Positions 12,025 to 24,545 of a stretch of DNA of 64,000 bases are shown piece by piece. Position numbers and translations under genes: made by a program. Every line of letters starts with the position of its first letter. Positions within the stretch are counted from its first letter, which is position 1. The stretch covers positions 745,064 through 809,063 of the forward strand of contig NW_006499435.1 in assembly GCF_000471905.2 (NCBI RefSeq). Direction: 5' to 3'. This stretch comes from Amborella trichopoda. Lineage: Eukaryota; Streptophyta; Magnoliopsida; Amborellales; Amborellaceae. The notes under the pieces are model-generated. The model worked only from the letters and a program-made list of their open reading frames with translations. It made no database searches and was not told the origin of the DNA.

Positions 12025-13268
12025 AATCGAAGGACCCACAAGTCCCTTAGACAGTTGTTCTAAGTTAAAAAGTGGTTAGCTAAAAACCCTTTTAAAAAAA
12101 TTTCAGAACAATTTTTTTTTTTTTTTTTTGGAAAGTTTGGAAAAGTGAGATTTCCAAAATAAGTTTCTCAGTCTTTAAATTAAAGAAACAAAATGTTACC
12201 ATATCATATCATTTTTAAACTTTTAAAAATGTCTTAACTTATTATCCTCCGTCTTCTATGTCAATTTGACCAACAAGGTATTAATATTGATTTATTATTG
12301 ACTAATTAAATCGTGAACTAAAGTTTTATGTTTTTCTTGAAACTAATGTAATTGTTACCGAAAAATATACACATATATAACCACGCATTCTGTAAGCTCC
12401 ATTTTGTCACTCAAATCCGAATTAATCATTTTTNNNNNNNNNNNNNNNNNNNNCTAATAAACATTTGGCGGCTATAGTATATATATATATATAAGAAAAG
12501 CTAATAAACATTTGGCGGCTATAGTGAATAGTAATATAGATGGAATCTCAACCGTCAAATCTTCATCGGATGGTTATACAATTTGCTATGGGTTAGAATC
12601 GTTAACTTGCATATTCATGAAATAAAAGGTGTTTTTTTTTATAAAAATAAAAAGTGCTTGCAATAGCCACACTTTTCTAAACTTACAAAATTTTAGTATA
12701 GTTTAGTGACTTTTGCTCATAGGAATTTGGTGTTTCTTCTTTTTGACCTTAGGGCTGCTGGTTATTTTTCTGTCTTTAATTCCAACCAATAATAGAAAAT
12801 GTTATGGAGAAAAGGCTGATGATAATGATAATAGAAATGTTGAAATGTATCATTTCCTCTTTTTTTTCATTGTCAAAGTCATTTTCCTGATTTGTTGTTC
12901 CATAACTTATATCACGGGCAGCGCGTGATTGACTTGAATGCCTCATTAGACTCTTTCCACTTATGAATTTTCCCACTAAGAAAAAGCATATATAACAATT
13001 AGTTACATTAAATTAAGGGAAAATAAACATATATTTTTAACCCTAATAGAACTCAAAAAACGACATATAACGATTTAATTTTGGTCACAAGTTGGATTGC
13101 CCACCCACTTAATCAATTCGAATTAGGTCGAACAGGTGAAAAATCATCTTAAAAAATTAATGAAAAGAAAATTAAGGATGGCATTTAAGGAGTTTATGGA
13201 TGGAAGCGCTAGATATTTGTCAACCCCAAGTAGTGGCCTTTAATCATGTCTATAGAGAGGCAAGTGAT
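12025..13268. other. intergenic DNA containing assembly gap 12434-12453
   Basis: A 20-N run at 12434-12453 marks an unresolved join. A 25-base string beginning CTAATAAACATTTGGCGG stands directly after the Ns (12454-12478) and again at 12500-12524, separated by a short (TA)n tract. No gene recognised. Confidence 0.7.
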
Positions 13269-14016
13269 TGTTGGATTTAGTGCTATCCAAAGTCACCCAC
13301 ATTAGAAAATCTCATATTATGTATTTGATATCAAGTGGAGATAGTTGGATTTTGTACTATCCAAAATCCCCCGCATTAGAAAATCCCATTTTATGTGGGA
13401 TTAAGATATTTTTTTCAAATGCATAAGATGCAAGGTTTGTAAAGAATTCGTGTGTCCTATTTGGGTCACCATGTGGGAATGGTGGTTCCTCTATAGAGAG
13501 AGGGGGGGCACAACTTCCTATGCATAAGATATAAAGTTTCATCCTAGAAAGAAGATAGTTTGCTTTGGACATAAATATTGGAATGATGCCCGAAGATTGA
13601 GAGGTTTATTTCTTGTAGAGAAGTGGTTTTTTTAAACTCCTAAAGATGGAAAAGTTCATTTTTTTGTAAAAAAATAGTTTCCATTGAGATTTTGGGTGAT
13701 TTTTTTTTTAGTTAGAGAAAAAATCAGTTTCTCATTGCTTTTGCATTTCTTATTTGATGTTGTTGGTAATAGTTGTCAGAAGTAAAGAGAATGAAGGGAG
13801 AGTGGTTTAAAAGATTTTGCTAGAGTGTGTTTTTATCGAGATTTGTTTCAAAATCTTTGATGTAACTTTTATTGATAGAGTGGATTTCAGTTTGTAACCC
13901 TTTTAGGATGAACCACATAAATCTTTACGTTTTTGTTGTATGTGTTTCATACTTTATTTTTCATATTTCATTTGTCAAATATTAACCCAACGAGTTTAAT
14001 GCTTTTGCGACCAACA
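13269..14016 (+). mobile_element. 5' LTR-like fragment with degenerate primer-binding site
   Basis: It belongs to the same LTR family as 978-1960 and begins TGTTGGATTTAG. The opening about 75 bp is partly repeated at about 13345. It ends CCAACA at 14016, followed after two bases by TGGTAAGAGAG (14019-14029), a decayed form of the initiator-methionine tRNA site (TGGTATCAGAG) used by many plant LTR elements. No gag or pol follows, so the rest of the element is deleted. Confidence 0.6.
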
Positions 14017-14031
14017 AGTGGTAAGAGAGTA

Positions 14032-14850
14032 CAACAATAACATGACAGTTTCTTTGGCTAAAGATGGGTATCTAGTTGCTCGTTTTTCTTCCCTATCCTA
14101 ATGCAGTTGTTTTTCATTTGTAATTCATAAAATTACGTGCTCTTGTCAATAAATAAATAAATAAATAAATAATTAAAAAAAAAAAAAAAAAAACGAAAAA
14201 AGAAAAACGATGTGACTCACTCAATTTGTCCGGAAACGGTGATTCTCAATTCAAATTGTGAGTCGGGTTGGTCACAACCAAAGTTTCGCCTCGAAGCCAA
14301 CATTTTGAGTTTCCACCATCTTTTTACAATTTTTTTGTCGGTTGATAGAACCCATAAAACGTGGGACCCATCTCACATGTGGATCATTTTTATGGACGGC
14401 CTAGATTTCGTTTTGCTCATACGGAATGGTTAAAAGCATGGCCCTAGGCAATCCGATCCGGCCATCGAAAAAGTGCGTTGGATATCTAGTTTTTTAGTGA
14501 TTACGAAGCCAATAATGGCGCATGGAAAGCTGGACTGCATAGAAACACGTAAAATTTCCAAATCGACGGCCAAGATTGATCTTGGAGTATAGAATTCATA
14601 GTGCACTGAGATTAAGAAGATCGTAGATCACAGGTAACCTCAAAGAATGCCATAAAATAGTGATATATTGGAGTATAATTATAATGGAAAACGACGAAAA
14701 TAATTCATCGTGCTCTTCGAATATCAAAAGGTTTTAATTATAGATTTGCCAATTTGCCCTTTTCTTTGAAGAAGATAGAAAATAGGGAATTTTTGAATAT
14801 AAGTCATGTTTTCGTTTTGAATTAAAAAATAATTTTATATATTTCATATT
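14032..14850. other. intergenic stretch, nothing recognised
   Basis: A TAAA microsatellite and a poly(A) run lie at 14145-14195; otherwise there is no recognisable coding or repeat signature. Confidence 0.55.
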
Positions 14851-14854
14851 TTAC

Positions 14855-15245
14855 AAAGGGTGCAGTTTCCATACGGACGCCTATGTAGGTGTAGACGTAC
14901 GGTGCCTTTCAAATTTTATCATGATATATAATTTTGATGTAAAATGCTATTAGGATTATCTCAAAATCTATTTTTATATCTAATTATAAAATTTTAAATT
15001 TAAAAAATGGTTAACATCAAGTAGATCTATAAACATATGAAAATCTAAAAAATGGTAAGTGTAGATAGTATGTTGTAAAATGCACATTTTTTAGACTTAA
15101 AATCTTGTTATTTTTCATGGTCATACATCTCGATATCGAGATGAATAATCAAAGGGTTTTTCAACATTAAAACTTCTTTTTCCGATGAATTTTTGAGGGG
15201 CATCCATAGTTCTACATTGTCCTTATATAAACATTGTCCTTTTAC
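14855..15245 (-). mobile_element. MITE family G copy 2
   Basis: It runs in the same direction as 33438-33810: GTGCAGTTTCC... start, ATTTTATCATGATATATAAT, ATCTATAAACATATGAAAA, CATCTCGATATCGAGATG palindrome, and CTTATATAAACATTG end. Confidence 0.65.
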
Positions 15246-15285
15246 AAATAAACCCCCTTTTAAAAAATATTGTATATTTTATTTT

Positions 15286-15530
15286 TATATCCTTTTTTGT
15301 GAATTAGATTAAGCTCAAGTTTGGTTTGTTGTATTTTGTACCATCGTAATATAAGAAATTTTTTTTTAAAAAAACAACAACAAATAAATAAAGTTACCAA
15401 ACTACCCTTGAGTAGTTCAGGGGTAGTTTGGTAGCTTTATTTTTTTATTTTTATAGATATATGATGATGAGAAATATCTATGTACCAAATTCGAGCTCAA
15501 TCTGATCCATAAAAAAAAATGAAATTAAAA
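15286..15530. mobile_element. foldback element with nested hairpin
   Basis: Outer arms: GATTAAGCTCAAGTTTGG on the left is mirrored by CCAAATTCGAGCTCAATC on the right. Inner arms: AAAGTTACCAAACTACCC is mirrored by GGGTAGTTTGGTAGCTTT about 13 bases later (15398-15435). The whole stretch can fold on itself. The type of transposon is uncertain. Confidence 0.5.
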
Positions 15531-18500
15531 TACATTTTATCTTCTAAAAAAATAGGACTTAATTATAAAATATGAAATATATGGAGAGTATCTTTATATA
15601 TCGAAAATAAAACATGACTTATCTGTCAATTTCTCAAGAAAAAGAAATAAAGATTAGTGTTGGCATGTGAGAATAGGGTGCCCCCTAACACGCCTATTCT
15701 CATGGGAAGAATTCGAAAGAGCAATTGTAAGAAATATATGTTTACAATAACAAAAACAGATTTTCTACATTAGATTTGGATAATGCTTGTTTTTATTTAA
15801 AAGGCCAAGACATAAACGTACGCGAGGTTTTTTACTGAGAGGGTCGTTTTATTGTAAGTCCATTAAGGAATCCAAACAATATACTCATATTTATATAAGC
15901 CGATATTTTTCTTACTCCCGCGGGTGTATACAATCGATTTGTTTCCCCTACCAAAACACATGCTACGGATACTTTTTCAGATGTCAAATTTTGGGGATGT
16001 AATCCCTACAACCCATAGATTAATTGCAGTAAATAAGAAAAAATCTAAAATAAACTCTCTATGTACTAGGAAAAACTAATACTACACAATTGAATACAGA
16101 CATCCAATTTTTGAAGGGCTAGATCTAAGTGACAAAATTCAAAATTCAATATTTTTATTTTGAAAATAATCTTATTTTTTTGCTAAATAGTTTTTAGAGT
16201 GACAGACACATAATATGCTTCCGAGGGAGCACAATATGCACTCACAATCTTTTTATAAAGGATGAAGTTTCTATAACGCCTAGCCTTAATGAAAACGAAA
16301 TAACGCCTCACCTAAAATCCTCATATAGAAAGTAATTTTGGCAATGGAAGCTACCTCAGCTATAACCTCAGCTTTATTGAATGGCCTAAACAAGATACGA
16401 CTTATTTGAAATTAATTGAATGAACAATTTCGAAAAATTCAAATTTTTTTAAGATTCCAGGATTTCTATGGTTCCTTACAATGTCAATTGCCAATTCTTG
16501 GTCATTGAGATTCATGGGTGATTTGAAGCAATATTTAGGGATAGATATTACCTCTCTCTTTCTCCCCTTTCAAACAAATTGAAATGATTGAAGTTTTCTA
16601 TTTGGAATCGTATTAGGTCTAATTCCTATTACTTTGGCCGGATTATTTCTAACTGCATATTTATAATACAGACGTGAGGATCAGTTGGATCTTTATAATA
16701 CAGACGTGAGGATCAGTTGGATCTTTGATTGAGTAAGATTCACTGTTTTTTACCTACTCTTCATGATGGCTCTAAAATCAATTTCCAACACTGACACTAA
16801 AATTTGAAACTCAAAAAATGATATAGATCTTGTGGATTTATAAATGATCTAGATAATTTGTTACATACATTATTTTAGAGCTTGAAATCGTTTTTTTTTT
16901 TTTTTCACATTATAATATTCAAGCCAAGATGATCGATGTAAAGGTTTTCTAATACTTAAATTACAATTTTTTATGAGTTATGAGGTGAGGCTTTACTTAT
17001 TTTGAGTTGTTATCTTTATCAAACTATTTTCATTATGTGAAAAAAACAAAAAAATGATTTACATAGTGCGCTATTCATGTCATCTTCCCTCTCCAAGCAC
17101 GTGCGCATATATACTATGCTCCCTCGAGCATATTTATTTCCACTCCCAGAAAACTTACTCTGGAAAATTTTGAGAACCACCTATAGGGTTCCCTAGATGC
17201 TTATTATGGAGAGAAAAAATTTGAAATTTGAGTTTTTTATACTTATGTCCCACCATCTAAAAATTGGATAGTTTGTATTCAATCACAAGACATTATTTGT
17301 TTTAGGAAATTTTTTTTTTTAGATTACTTTATAGGTTGAAGGGGTTACATCCCCAAATTTGAGATCCTAAAATCAACTCTAGGTGGGGTTTTCCCTGAGG
17401 GAGTAAATGGACAATATACTCCCACGGTAGTATAACATCTTTTTGTACAGCGTACATTAAGAAAAAACCCTGGGCCACTGATATCAAAATGACAGGACTT
17501 ACGCTTGACGTTCATCTTGGGCTCCGGTTTCCTCAGCCAAAGACAATATCAACGTCGCCTAGAAACAAAAAATTTATGGTTAAGAGGGATGAGCTATTTA
17601 ACATTTTATTTTATTTATTTTGATTTGATTACAACAAGCTCATAAAAAGTTACAAGGTTGCAATTGAAAAAATGTCAAATTAATTGATCTTTTAATGAAT
17701 TTATTTAATTTTTCTTACAAATATTATTATAGTTTTAATCATGATTATCAAGACCAAGCCAGATCATATGCTCTGACCGGTCAGACTGTCGTTCTTAAGC
17801 AACCGATCAAAATCATGATTTGCAGCTATTTTTAAACGATTGGACCATCTGTTATTTGACATGTTCATCTTGCTAACTAAAGTTGATAAATACTTTGCAC
17901 TTTTTTTACAGGTATGAATCTCTCACTCTCTTGATAATATTTTATAGGGATTATTTACAAAGAGATCATTTATCTTTCATATAAGGAAGTTATAATTATT
18001 TTTGTCCTTTAGAATTCAAAATGAGTGTTTGTAAGAGTGTCATTGATTAGACAAAAAGCTAAAAAAAAAATTTCAGACTTCCAATTTGACATCCAATCAA
18101 TAAAAATAGTTGTAACTTCCAATTCTCAGACTTCATTACTCATCCCAAGCCATCCAATTTGACATCTAATGAGTGAGAATAATTGAAACTTTTTTGTCCC
18201 AAAGACAAATGGTCACTTTGTTGACAATTGATTCAATTAACAATAATTGAATCGATTTTGATTAGATCAAACCTCTCAAGAATAGAATGGCATTTAGACC
18301 CCGGTTACTATAATTTTAACATTGACACAATTTTAAAAGTGTCCTTCAATTTATACAACACCCAACATGAAGAGATAAGTTTGTTTATTCTATTCTCATT
18401 TGCCCAAAAGGGCAAAATAGCATCCTTACTTTTGATACAATAAGTTAACAGGTAATAACCCCAAGTAGTTAAGCAGCGTCGCTTGGTGGGGTAGTTGACA

Positions 18501-19555
18501 TAAATAAGCCAGCAAGCCAAATAGTTAAGCACCACGTAGTCATTTGGGGATTTAGAAAGAGAGAGAGAGAGAGAGCTATTTGTTTGTTGGTGCATGATCG
18601 TGATAATGTTCTAAATGGTGCCAATTGCACAATAGAGAGAGGGAGCATTTTTTCTGATTTCTTGCTGCCAGGGGAGAGAGAGAAATTGAAGGGAGACTGT
18701 CAATTTTGTTGCATGAATAAAGATAATTACCAACCGAGAGAGATTAAGGATGTTGAGAAAGGATATAATTTAAAATGCTTTCATTTTAAAAATTTTATTA
18801 AATATGACACCAATAGGCGATAAGATGAGATAGGTATGATTTCAATATGCGATAAGATGAGATAGAGCACACTTAAGTGACTCAGTACAACAACAATTAT
18901 GAAGTACGAGTTAGTTCTAATAGAAGACTAAAAAAAGAAAAAGGGTAAACTCAAAAGGATATGGTTGAATATAATAAGAAATGATATGGAGATTTATGGC
19001 CTCACTAAAAATATCTTTTAATAGAAATAATGGACCACGATTCATGTAGCCTACTCCAATTAATTAAAAAAAATTATGATGATTAGAGGATTCATGTAGC
19101 CGACTCCAATTAATTAAAAAACATTTTATGAAGATAAGATAAATTAAGGAGAAAAAAAAAGGCACTACTAACTTGTTAATGCCTACTTAGAAAAGTCTTT
19201 ATTTTTGATGTCTAGAGCGAGATAGTATTCTTCATTTGTTTCTGCATAGTAGAGAGAGAGAGCACTCTTTTTTTTGTGCTCCCTAGTGTGAGAGAGAAAG
19301 AGCACCAAATTTATTGCCGCCTAGACAGAGATTAAAAAGGGTAGAGAGCATTCCTCAATTGTTGTCTCCCTGATGCAGAGAGAGAGCTCATCGATTCTGC
19401 CGCCATTAAAGAGGGAGAGAGCTCCTCAATCGTTGCCGCCATTAAAGAGAGAGAGGGGAGAGCGCCTATATAATTTTGCCAAGGAAATAAGTATAGGTTC
19501 TCAATCTCTTTCTCTATAAGTAATACGACAACCAAATTAACTAGCATTAACTGAT
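15531..19555. other. intergenic DNA with repeat fragments
   Basis: Family B copies lie at 15895-16015 (reversed) and 17315-17445. A 32-bp unit (starting TTATAATACAGACGTGAGG) is present twice in tandem at 16661-16724. About 16270-17020 is a reversed relative of 8690-9070. A (GA)n tract is at 18557-18575, and GA-rich repeats with a repeated GCCGCCATTAAAGAG segment are at 19240-19460. No gene supported. Confidence 0.55.
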
Positions 19556-19559
19556 CAAA

Positions 19560-19948
19560 AAAATTTATATAAGTGCGAGGCGGGTCGAATCAATTAAATT
19601 AAGACACACCTCAAAAATTTCATTAGAAGATGTTGTTTTCATATCCAAATATCTTCAAATTAATCATCTCGATCTCAAGATGCGTGAATATGAAAAAAAA
19701 TAGATTTCAAGTTTTAGAAATAATGTATCTTATAATGTATTTTTGGACCATCAATTTTCAAGTTTTCTTATATATGCTCGATCTACACAATTTTTTAACC
19801 TTTAAATTCTATAATTAGAGATAAAAATATATTTTAAGGCTAGTACAAATATTTCGAGTAATGTAACCACATTTTTTCGATAGTATTTGAAAGTGCGCTT
19901 TATTTTGATTGTTTAGAGCCTCGGCTTTATACAAACCCCACCTCTTCT
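19560..19948 (+). mobile_element. MITE family G copy 3
   Basis: It ends with the diagnostic GATTGTTTAGAGCCTCGGC and TTATACAAACC. The start (AATTTATATAAG...) is less well kept. Confidence 0.6.
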
Positions 19949-20768
19949 TCTAAATACATTGGGTGTCACTATTAAAATTGAACCGTGGCCATATAACATA
20001 TTTTACAAAATAAAAAAATCGAGTGGAAAATTTGCTGACTAAGTCCTAGAGTTGCAAACAGTTCAAGTCGTCGCCCATTTTCCAAATGATTAATATATTC
20101 ATAGCAATTTTCCTTGGATTTTATTTAAATTTAAGAACAAAAGATCTCCTAGTCGGCAGAAGTACATTATCCATCTAATGTTTGCGGCCAAATTTTCCCT
20201 AAGATTATCTTTTAGATCCCAAATTTCGAATATAATTTCTAGCACCTGAACCAACCTCAAACAGAAAAAAATAACTCTTATTCTCTTTGTGCTTAAAAAT
20301 AATAGCATCCCAAGATTACACCAGAACCTTATATTTTTTTTGAGGGAAAGATCAAGAACTCAAAATCCGAGTTCTTTTCCTTAGAAACGATCATCTAATT
20401 AATTACACATGGATTCCAAAATTTCAAAAGCATCCCAATATTACACTAGAACCTTATATTTTTTGGAGGGAAAGATCAACCCAAAATCCGAATTCTTTTC
20501 CTGAGAAACGATCATCTAATTAATTACACATGGATTCCAAAATTTCAAATTAAAAAATTCCCAATTTTGCCTGAGAGGATAAATGTATACTATGTCCCTG
20601 AGGGAGCGTAGTATTATTTCCACATAAAATTGAATCAACAAGTCATCAATTAATAAATTAATTAATTTGCTTTTTAGTTAAACTTTTCAAAAATTAATTA
20701 ATTTCATATGTATCACGAGAAAAAATAATTAATTCCGTATACATCACGAGAAAATTTATATAATTTGA
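19949..20768. other. upstream region of the 20.8-kb gene, with a tandem duplication
   Basis: A segment of about 125 bp starting AGCATCCCAA is duplicated in tandem (20304-20428 and 20429 to about 20550) with a few differences. Nothing coding was seen. This is the presumed distal promoter region of the following gene. Confidence 0.55.
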
Positions 20769-20776
20769 TATATAAG
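20769..20776 (+). promoter_or_regulatory. TATA box (TATATAAG)
   Basis: TATATAAG stands 69 bases before the first ATG of the downstream gene. A start of transcription about 30 bases on would give a 5' leader of roughly 40-45 bases. Confidence 0.5.
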
Positions 20777-20844
20777 CGACGCTACGCCCATTACGCGGCT
20801 GTCTGAAAAATCCGAGTCTTTTCACTAAAAACCCCTTCATATCC

Positions 20845-22228
20845 ATGACCATGACCATGACCACGGCCATGGCTTTGAAAGAGGAGTCTTTACCCATAAG
20901 AGCTCGAAGGAAGAAAATCCCAAGAAGGAGTTATTGCTTTCCGGTGTGTTTTGGATATCCAGGTGATGTTTCAGAGCCCGATAATGAGTTTTACGGCGAG
21001 AAAGGGTGCGTGACAGATGGGTCGAAACCAAAGAAGAAGAAGATTTCCGTTGGCAAGAAAAATTATGACCGAAAATGCTTCAGTTTTGGGGGAAAGAAAG
21101 TAGCCGGTAAGAACAAGGACCCGCTCGAAAATGGCAGCCAAAACACGGATACAAGCGGTGGCTTTTTCTGCTTCAAGTTTCGAAAGTCGAAATCAGGCCG
21201 GAGAACGGTGCCGGAAGATGATGCAGTTGCTGAAAAGACCACCGGAAAATTGGGTTCCCATCAGAATACGGTTGCGATCCCGGTCATCTTCTCGCCCGAA
21301 ATTGTGTCGTTGGAAAAGAGCCTTACAAAAGAGGTCAGCAGAGGCCCTTAACCAAATCACCAAGTCCCTTTCTCTGTCTAAAAATTACTCTGTTTTCTCC
21401 CTCAAAAAGAGAAAAAATACTCTGATTACTTTGTTCAAAATATTATTCTTAAAACCCATTTTCTGGATTTTTTTTTCTTTGAAATTTCGATGGTTTCCCC
21501 ATTAAAACAGGTCATTTAACCTTTCGTTTTTTTTCTTTATTTTTGGTATTTAGTTGGAGGTGAATTTCGAAACGTTTCAATAAACGGCTTTTCGTAGCTT
21601 TTTCTCTCTCTTTTCAGAGCGAATATTCCGAAATTTTGGATCCATTCATCAATCAGTTTTTCAATTTTTCGTTCTTTTCGTTTCTTTGCAGATTATCGAC
21701 CAGTTCACCGAGCCATCCCCTCAAACTCCTAGAAAACCTCTTTCAGGCTGTCAAACATCGCCGGAAAACTCGTTTCGTGGCAGAAAAGAAGCCGGAAAAG
21801 TCACTGGGAAACCAACTACCGGCCGGAAACCAAAGAGATCACAAACTACACCAAACTCTCCAGGAAATGACACAACTCGCCGCATGGCCTCGTGCTCCTC
21901 TTTCCCGCGCTTAGGTGTCCAGCAAACCGCCAATTCATTGCCGGACACTTCGATTTCCGGGAAAGATCAAGCCGGAGAATTAGATCCACTACTGGGTATG
22001 TTCCTCCTAGTGGTGAGCTTTGTAATCATGGTCCTTTGGGGTCGTCTCTGTGCTATAATTTGTACATCGGCTTGGCTTTGCCTGATACCCCGCCTGAAAA
22101 CGGCTAAAAATTCCGGCGAATCCACCGGGAAGTCAGATTTTCGGAATGAGAAGCCTGACACCAATAGTAAAGAGTACAAGAAGAAGGTCATAATGGATGG
22201 GTTGCTTGAAAGAAACCATCGAAATTAA
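20845..22228 (+). CDS. single-pass membrane protein of the At5g23160-like plant family, two exons
   Basis: Two exons, 20845-21333 and 21692-22228, join in phase 0 across an intron of 358 bp (GAG^GTCAGC donor; TTTGCAG acceptor), giving 341 residues. The splice restores LTKE|IIDQFTE; without it exon 1 stops within eight codons. The start is the first ATG; a better-context ATG lies eight codons on (MTMTMTTAM repeat). Residues about 24-38 form a Cys/Pro-rich patch (YCFPVCFGYPGD); the middle is basic and Ser/Thr-rich, probably disordered. Residues about 260-298 hold LDPLLGM, one hydrophobic segment, then WGRLCAIICTSAW and an IPRLK stop-transfer end. This C-terminal block is what I recall from uncharacterised plant proteins such as At5g23160; the family assignment is from memory. 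Biochemical function is unknown. The frame is clean, with GC content above its surroundings, so it looks like a live gene. Confidence 0.8.
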
Positions 22229-22504
22229 ATCCATATTCTGTACTCTTGTCATAGCGTTCTTTATTATACGTGCTCCTTCTTCTTTTTTTCTTGTATTCCT
22301 TCTTTCTTTCTTTTTTTTATTTGTTTTATTCACCGCAAAAGTCATATTTTATTTTTAAAATTTAAAGAGCCCTAAAGACTCCCATGTTCCATAATTTACA
22401 CTCACGTCCCAATTTTAGAGCCCATAGTCTATTTTAATTTTACATTTCCTCAATTTGGGCCTCTAGTCTATTTTAACTTCGTCTTTTTCCCTATACATCG
22501 TTAG
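22229..22504. other. 3' flank of the membrane-protein gene
   Basis: T-rich sequence follows the stop, fitting a 3' untranslated region. No exact AATAAA is seen on the plus strand close to the stop. Confidence 0.4.
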
Positions 22505-22710
22505 TTCAAGCTCAAATTTTTGATAAAAAAAGTTTATATAAGGTTGTAACTTTAAAATGTGGAATTAAGGTGCACTTCAAAAATTTGTCATAAGAGGTTG
22601 TTTTGATGTGCGAAAATCCTCTAATTGATCATCTCGATATCGAGATATAAAAGTATAAAAAGAAAAACAGATTTTGAGTCTTAAAAATATTGTATCCTCT
22701 ACATATTATA
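22505..22710 (+). mobile_element. MITE family G copy 4, truncated
   Basis: It has the AGTTTATATAAGG start and the TTGATCATCTCGATATCGAG block, then the family order breaks off near 22710. Confidence 0.6.
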
Positions 22711-24160
22711 GAGGAGAGATTGGAGAAACATGGGAGGTGAGAGAATGTGAGAGAGACATAGGAAGAGAAAGAAAGAGAGAAGTTTGAGATATATAAGTGA
22801 AGCGAGAAAGGATTGAGTTTACAAATAGTATGTTTTTCTCACATTTGTTTAAGTTAAAAAATAGGTTTAAAGTGGCAAGGCGGTTAGAAGATATTTTTGA
22901 AACTTTAGGTTTATCAATAAATAAAACTTAAAAATAAGGGGATATAGAGATATTTTTTCTAAAAAAATAAAGGCTCCTCAATCTTATATTTGAGCTCGCA
23001 CATCAGATTTCCTCAGATCTGAGCTCGCACCTCGGATCTGAGCTCGCACCTCAGATCTGAGCTCGCACCTAGGCTATTCAAAAAATAAAAATAAAACACG
23101 AGCATAAGAAAAATATAAAATATTGCTAATCTCGCACCAAGGCCATTCGAAAAATAAAAAATAAAGCACAAGCATAAGAAAAATATAAAATATTGCTAAT
23201 TACAAAGAATGCTACTGATACTCTTAGCACTAATCTTTGTCTCTTACGTGACAGACATTTTTTCCAAGAGAAGCCATATTTGGGATCCAAGAATATTTAA
23301 GTCATAAAATTGAGAAGGAAAGTATACGACACGGTTTCTACAAGTCAACGGACCCATCTGTAGAAATGCGGGCCCTTAATAATTTATTTTTTAAATAGAA
23401 TTAATCTTAAATTTTAAAGAATATATAATCTTAAACATGTAGATTATTAATATGTAAAAATAAATAAAATTTGAAAAACTAGAAATGATATTTTTGAAAA
23501 AAATATTTGAACCGATTTGAAGGACTATTATTTATGGTGTACATGTGGATGGTGTAGATCTCCAAGCCGGTATAGTAATAGGTGCGGTCTTGGATTCACC
23601 TAACAATTCTCCAAAAGTATATAATAACTTTTATTTAGAGCATAGATGTTATAAGTAACGATTGGATGTGAAATTGGCAGCTACATTTGTTACATTGACT
23701 TGGTTCAAAGGGAAAAATAAGTTTTTTTTGTACATGCCCCATTATCGAATAACCTTCAACGTCCATAAAAATCTCCTAGATCACTCCAAGTTCAAAAAAA
23801 AATGATGTTTAACCCGCTTTTGTACTTTTTCATTATATAAACTATATTATATATATTTTTATTTTTTAATAAACTTGTCATGGGTACCCTAAAAAATCTA
23901 TCATTCTTTTTCTCTCTTCCTCACTTGTGAACTTTGTCCTCTTTCAATCTTTTTAGGATCCCATGTATATCTCTCATCTTGTGAATCTCGTAAGTAGGTT
24001 AAAAGACGCGTCTTAAATTCCATTTATATGATGATATTATTAGAAAAAAGAAAAATAGCCAATATTTAATTTGCACAATGATCTTCATGGTACCTCCACG
24101 TACATAACCCATGTCGTTAATGTCAACCCAGCAATGTAAACACATTTATTCCTAGCTAAT
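22711..24160. other. intergenic DNA with short tandem repeats
   Basis: A 19-bp unit (CTCAGATCTGAGCTCGCAC, itself containing a palindrome) occurs three times in a row at 23012-23068. An about 60-bp A-rich unit ending AATATAAAATATTGCTAAT is repeated at about 23073-23133 and 23143-23200. A reversed family F copy is at 23335-23610. No gene. Confidence 0.55.
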
Positions 24161-24164
24161 AAAC

Positions 24165-24545
24165 TGTAGAGTTAGAGGCGCACTTTAACTACTCATTCGA
24201 AAAGTTACTTTTCAAAAAACTAATCATCGGAAAAGTTATTTGATGCTCCAAGACCCTCGAATTGATCATATGACTTTGAGTTGTACGAATATTGGAATAA
24301 ATAAATAAATAAATAAATTTCAAGTCTTAATAATAGTATATATTGTAATTGTCTATTTTAAAATTTTCAAGTACTTTTCACGACATGCGTCTCTTTGGAG
24401 CTTTAAATTTCATAATTAAAAAACAAAATAGATTTCGAGTTATTCAATGAGTTTCTAACATTTAAATTACATCTTCTAACAAGGTATGATAGTGCGCTTT
24501 ATTTTGATTCTTTAAAGTTAGTGTGTTATACAAACCTCATCTATA
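24165..24545 (+). mobile_element. MITE family G copy 5
   Basis: It has the family order with a diverged start (AGAGTTAGAGGCGCACTTTA), and ends with GTGCGCTTTATTTTGATT then TTATACAAACC. A (TA)n tract follows at 24541-24560. Confidence 0.55.

Noticed and set aside
978-14031. The two related LTR-like segments (978-1960 and 13269-14016) as the two ends of one retrotransposon
   Set aside because: They are strongly diverged, both look like independent fragments, a primer site follows the second and not the first, and no gag-pol sequence lies between them.
21131-22107. Further open frames overlapping the 20.8-kb gene (for example 21131-21505 and 21892-22107)
   Set aside because: They are other-frame by-products of the real exons and intron; they lack the conserved membrane block.
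23012-23068. Three 19-bp repeats as a CRISPR-like array
   Set aside because: The units are directly adjacent with no spacers, and the context is plant nuclear DNA. It is a plain tandem repeat.
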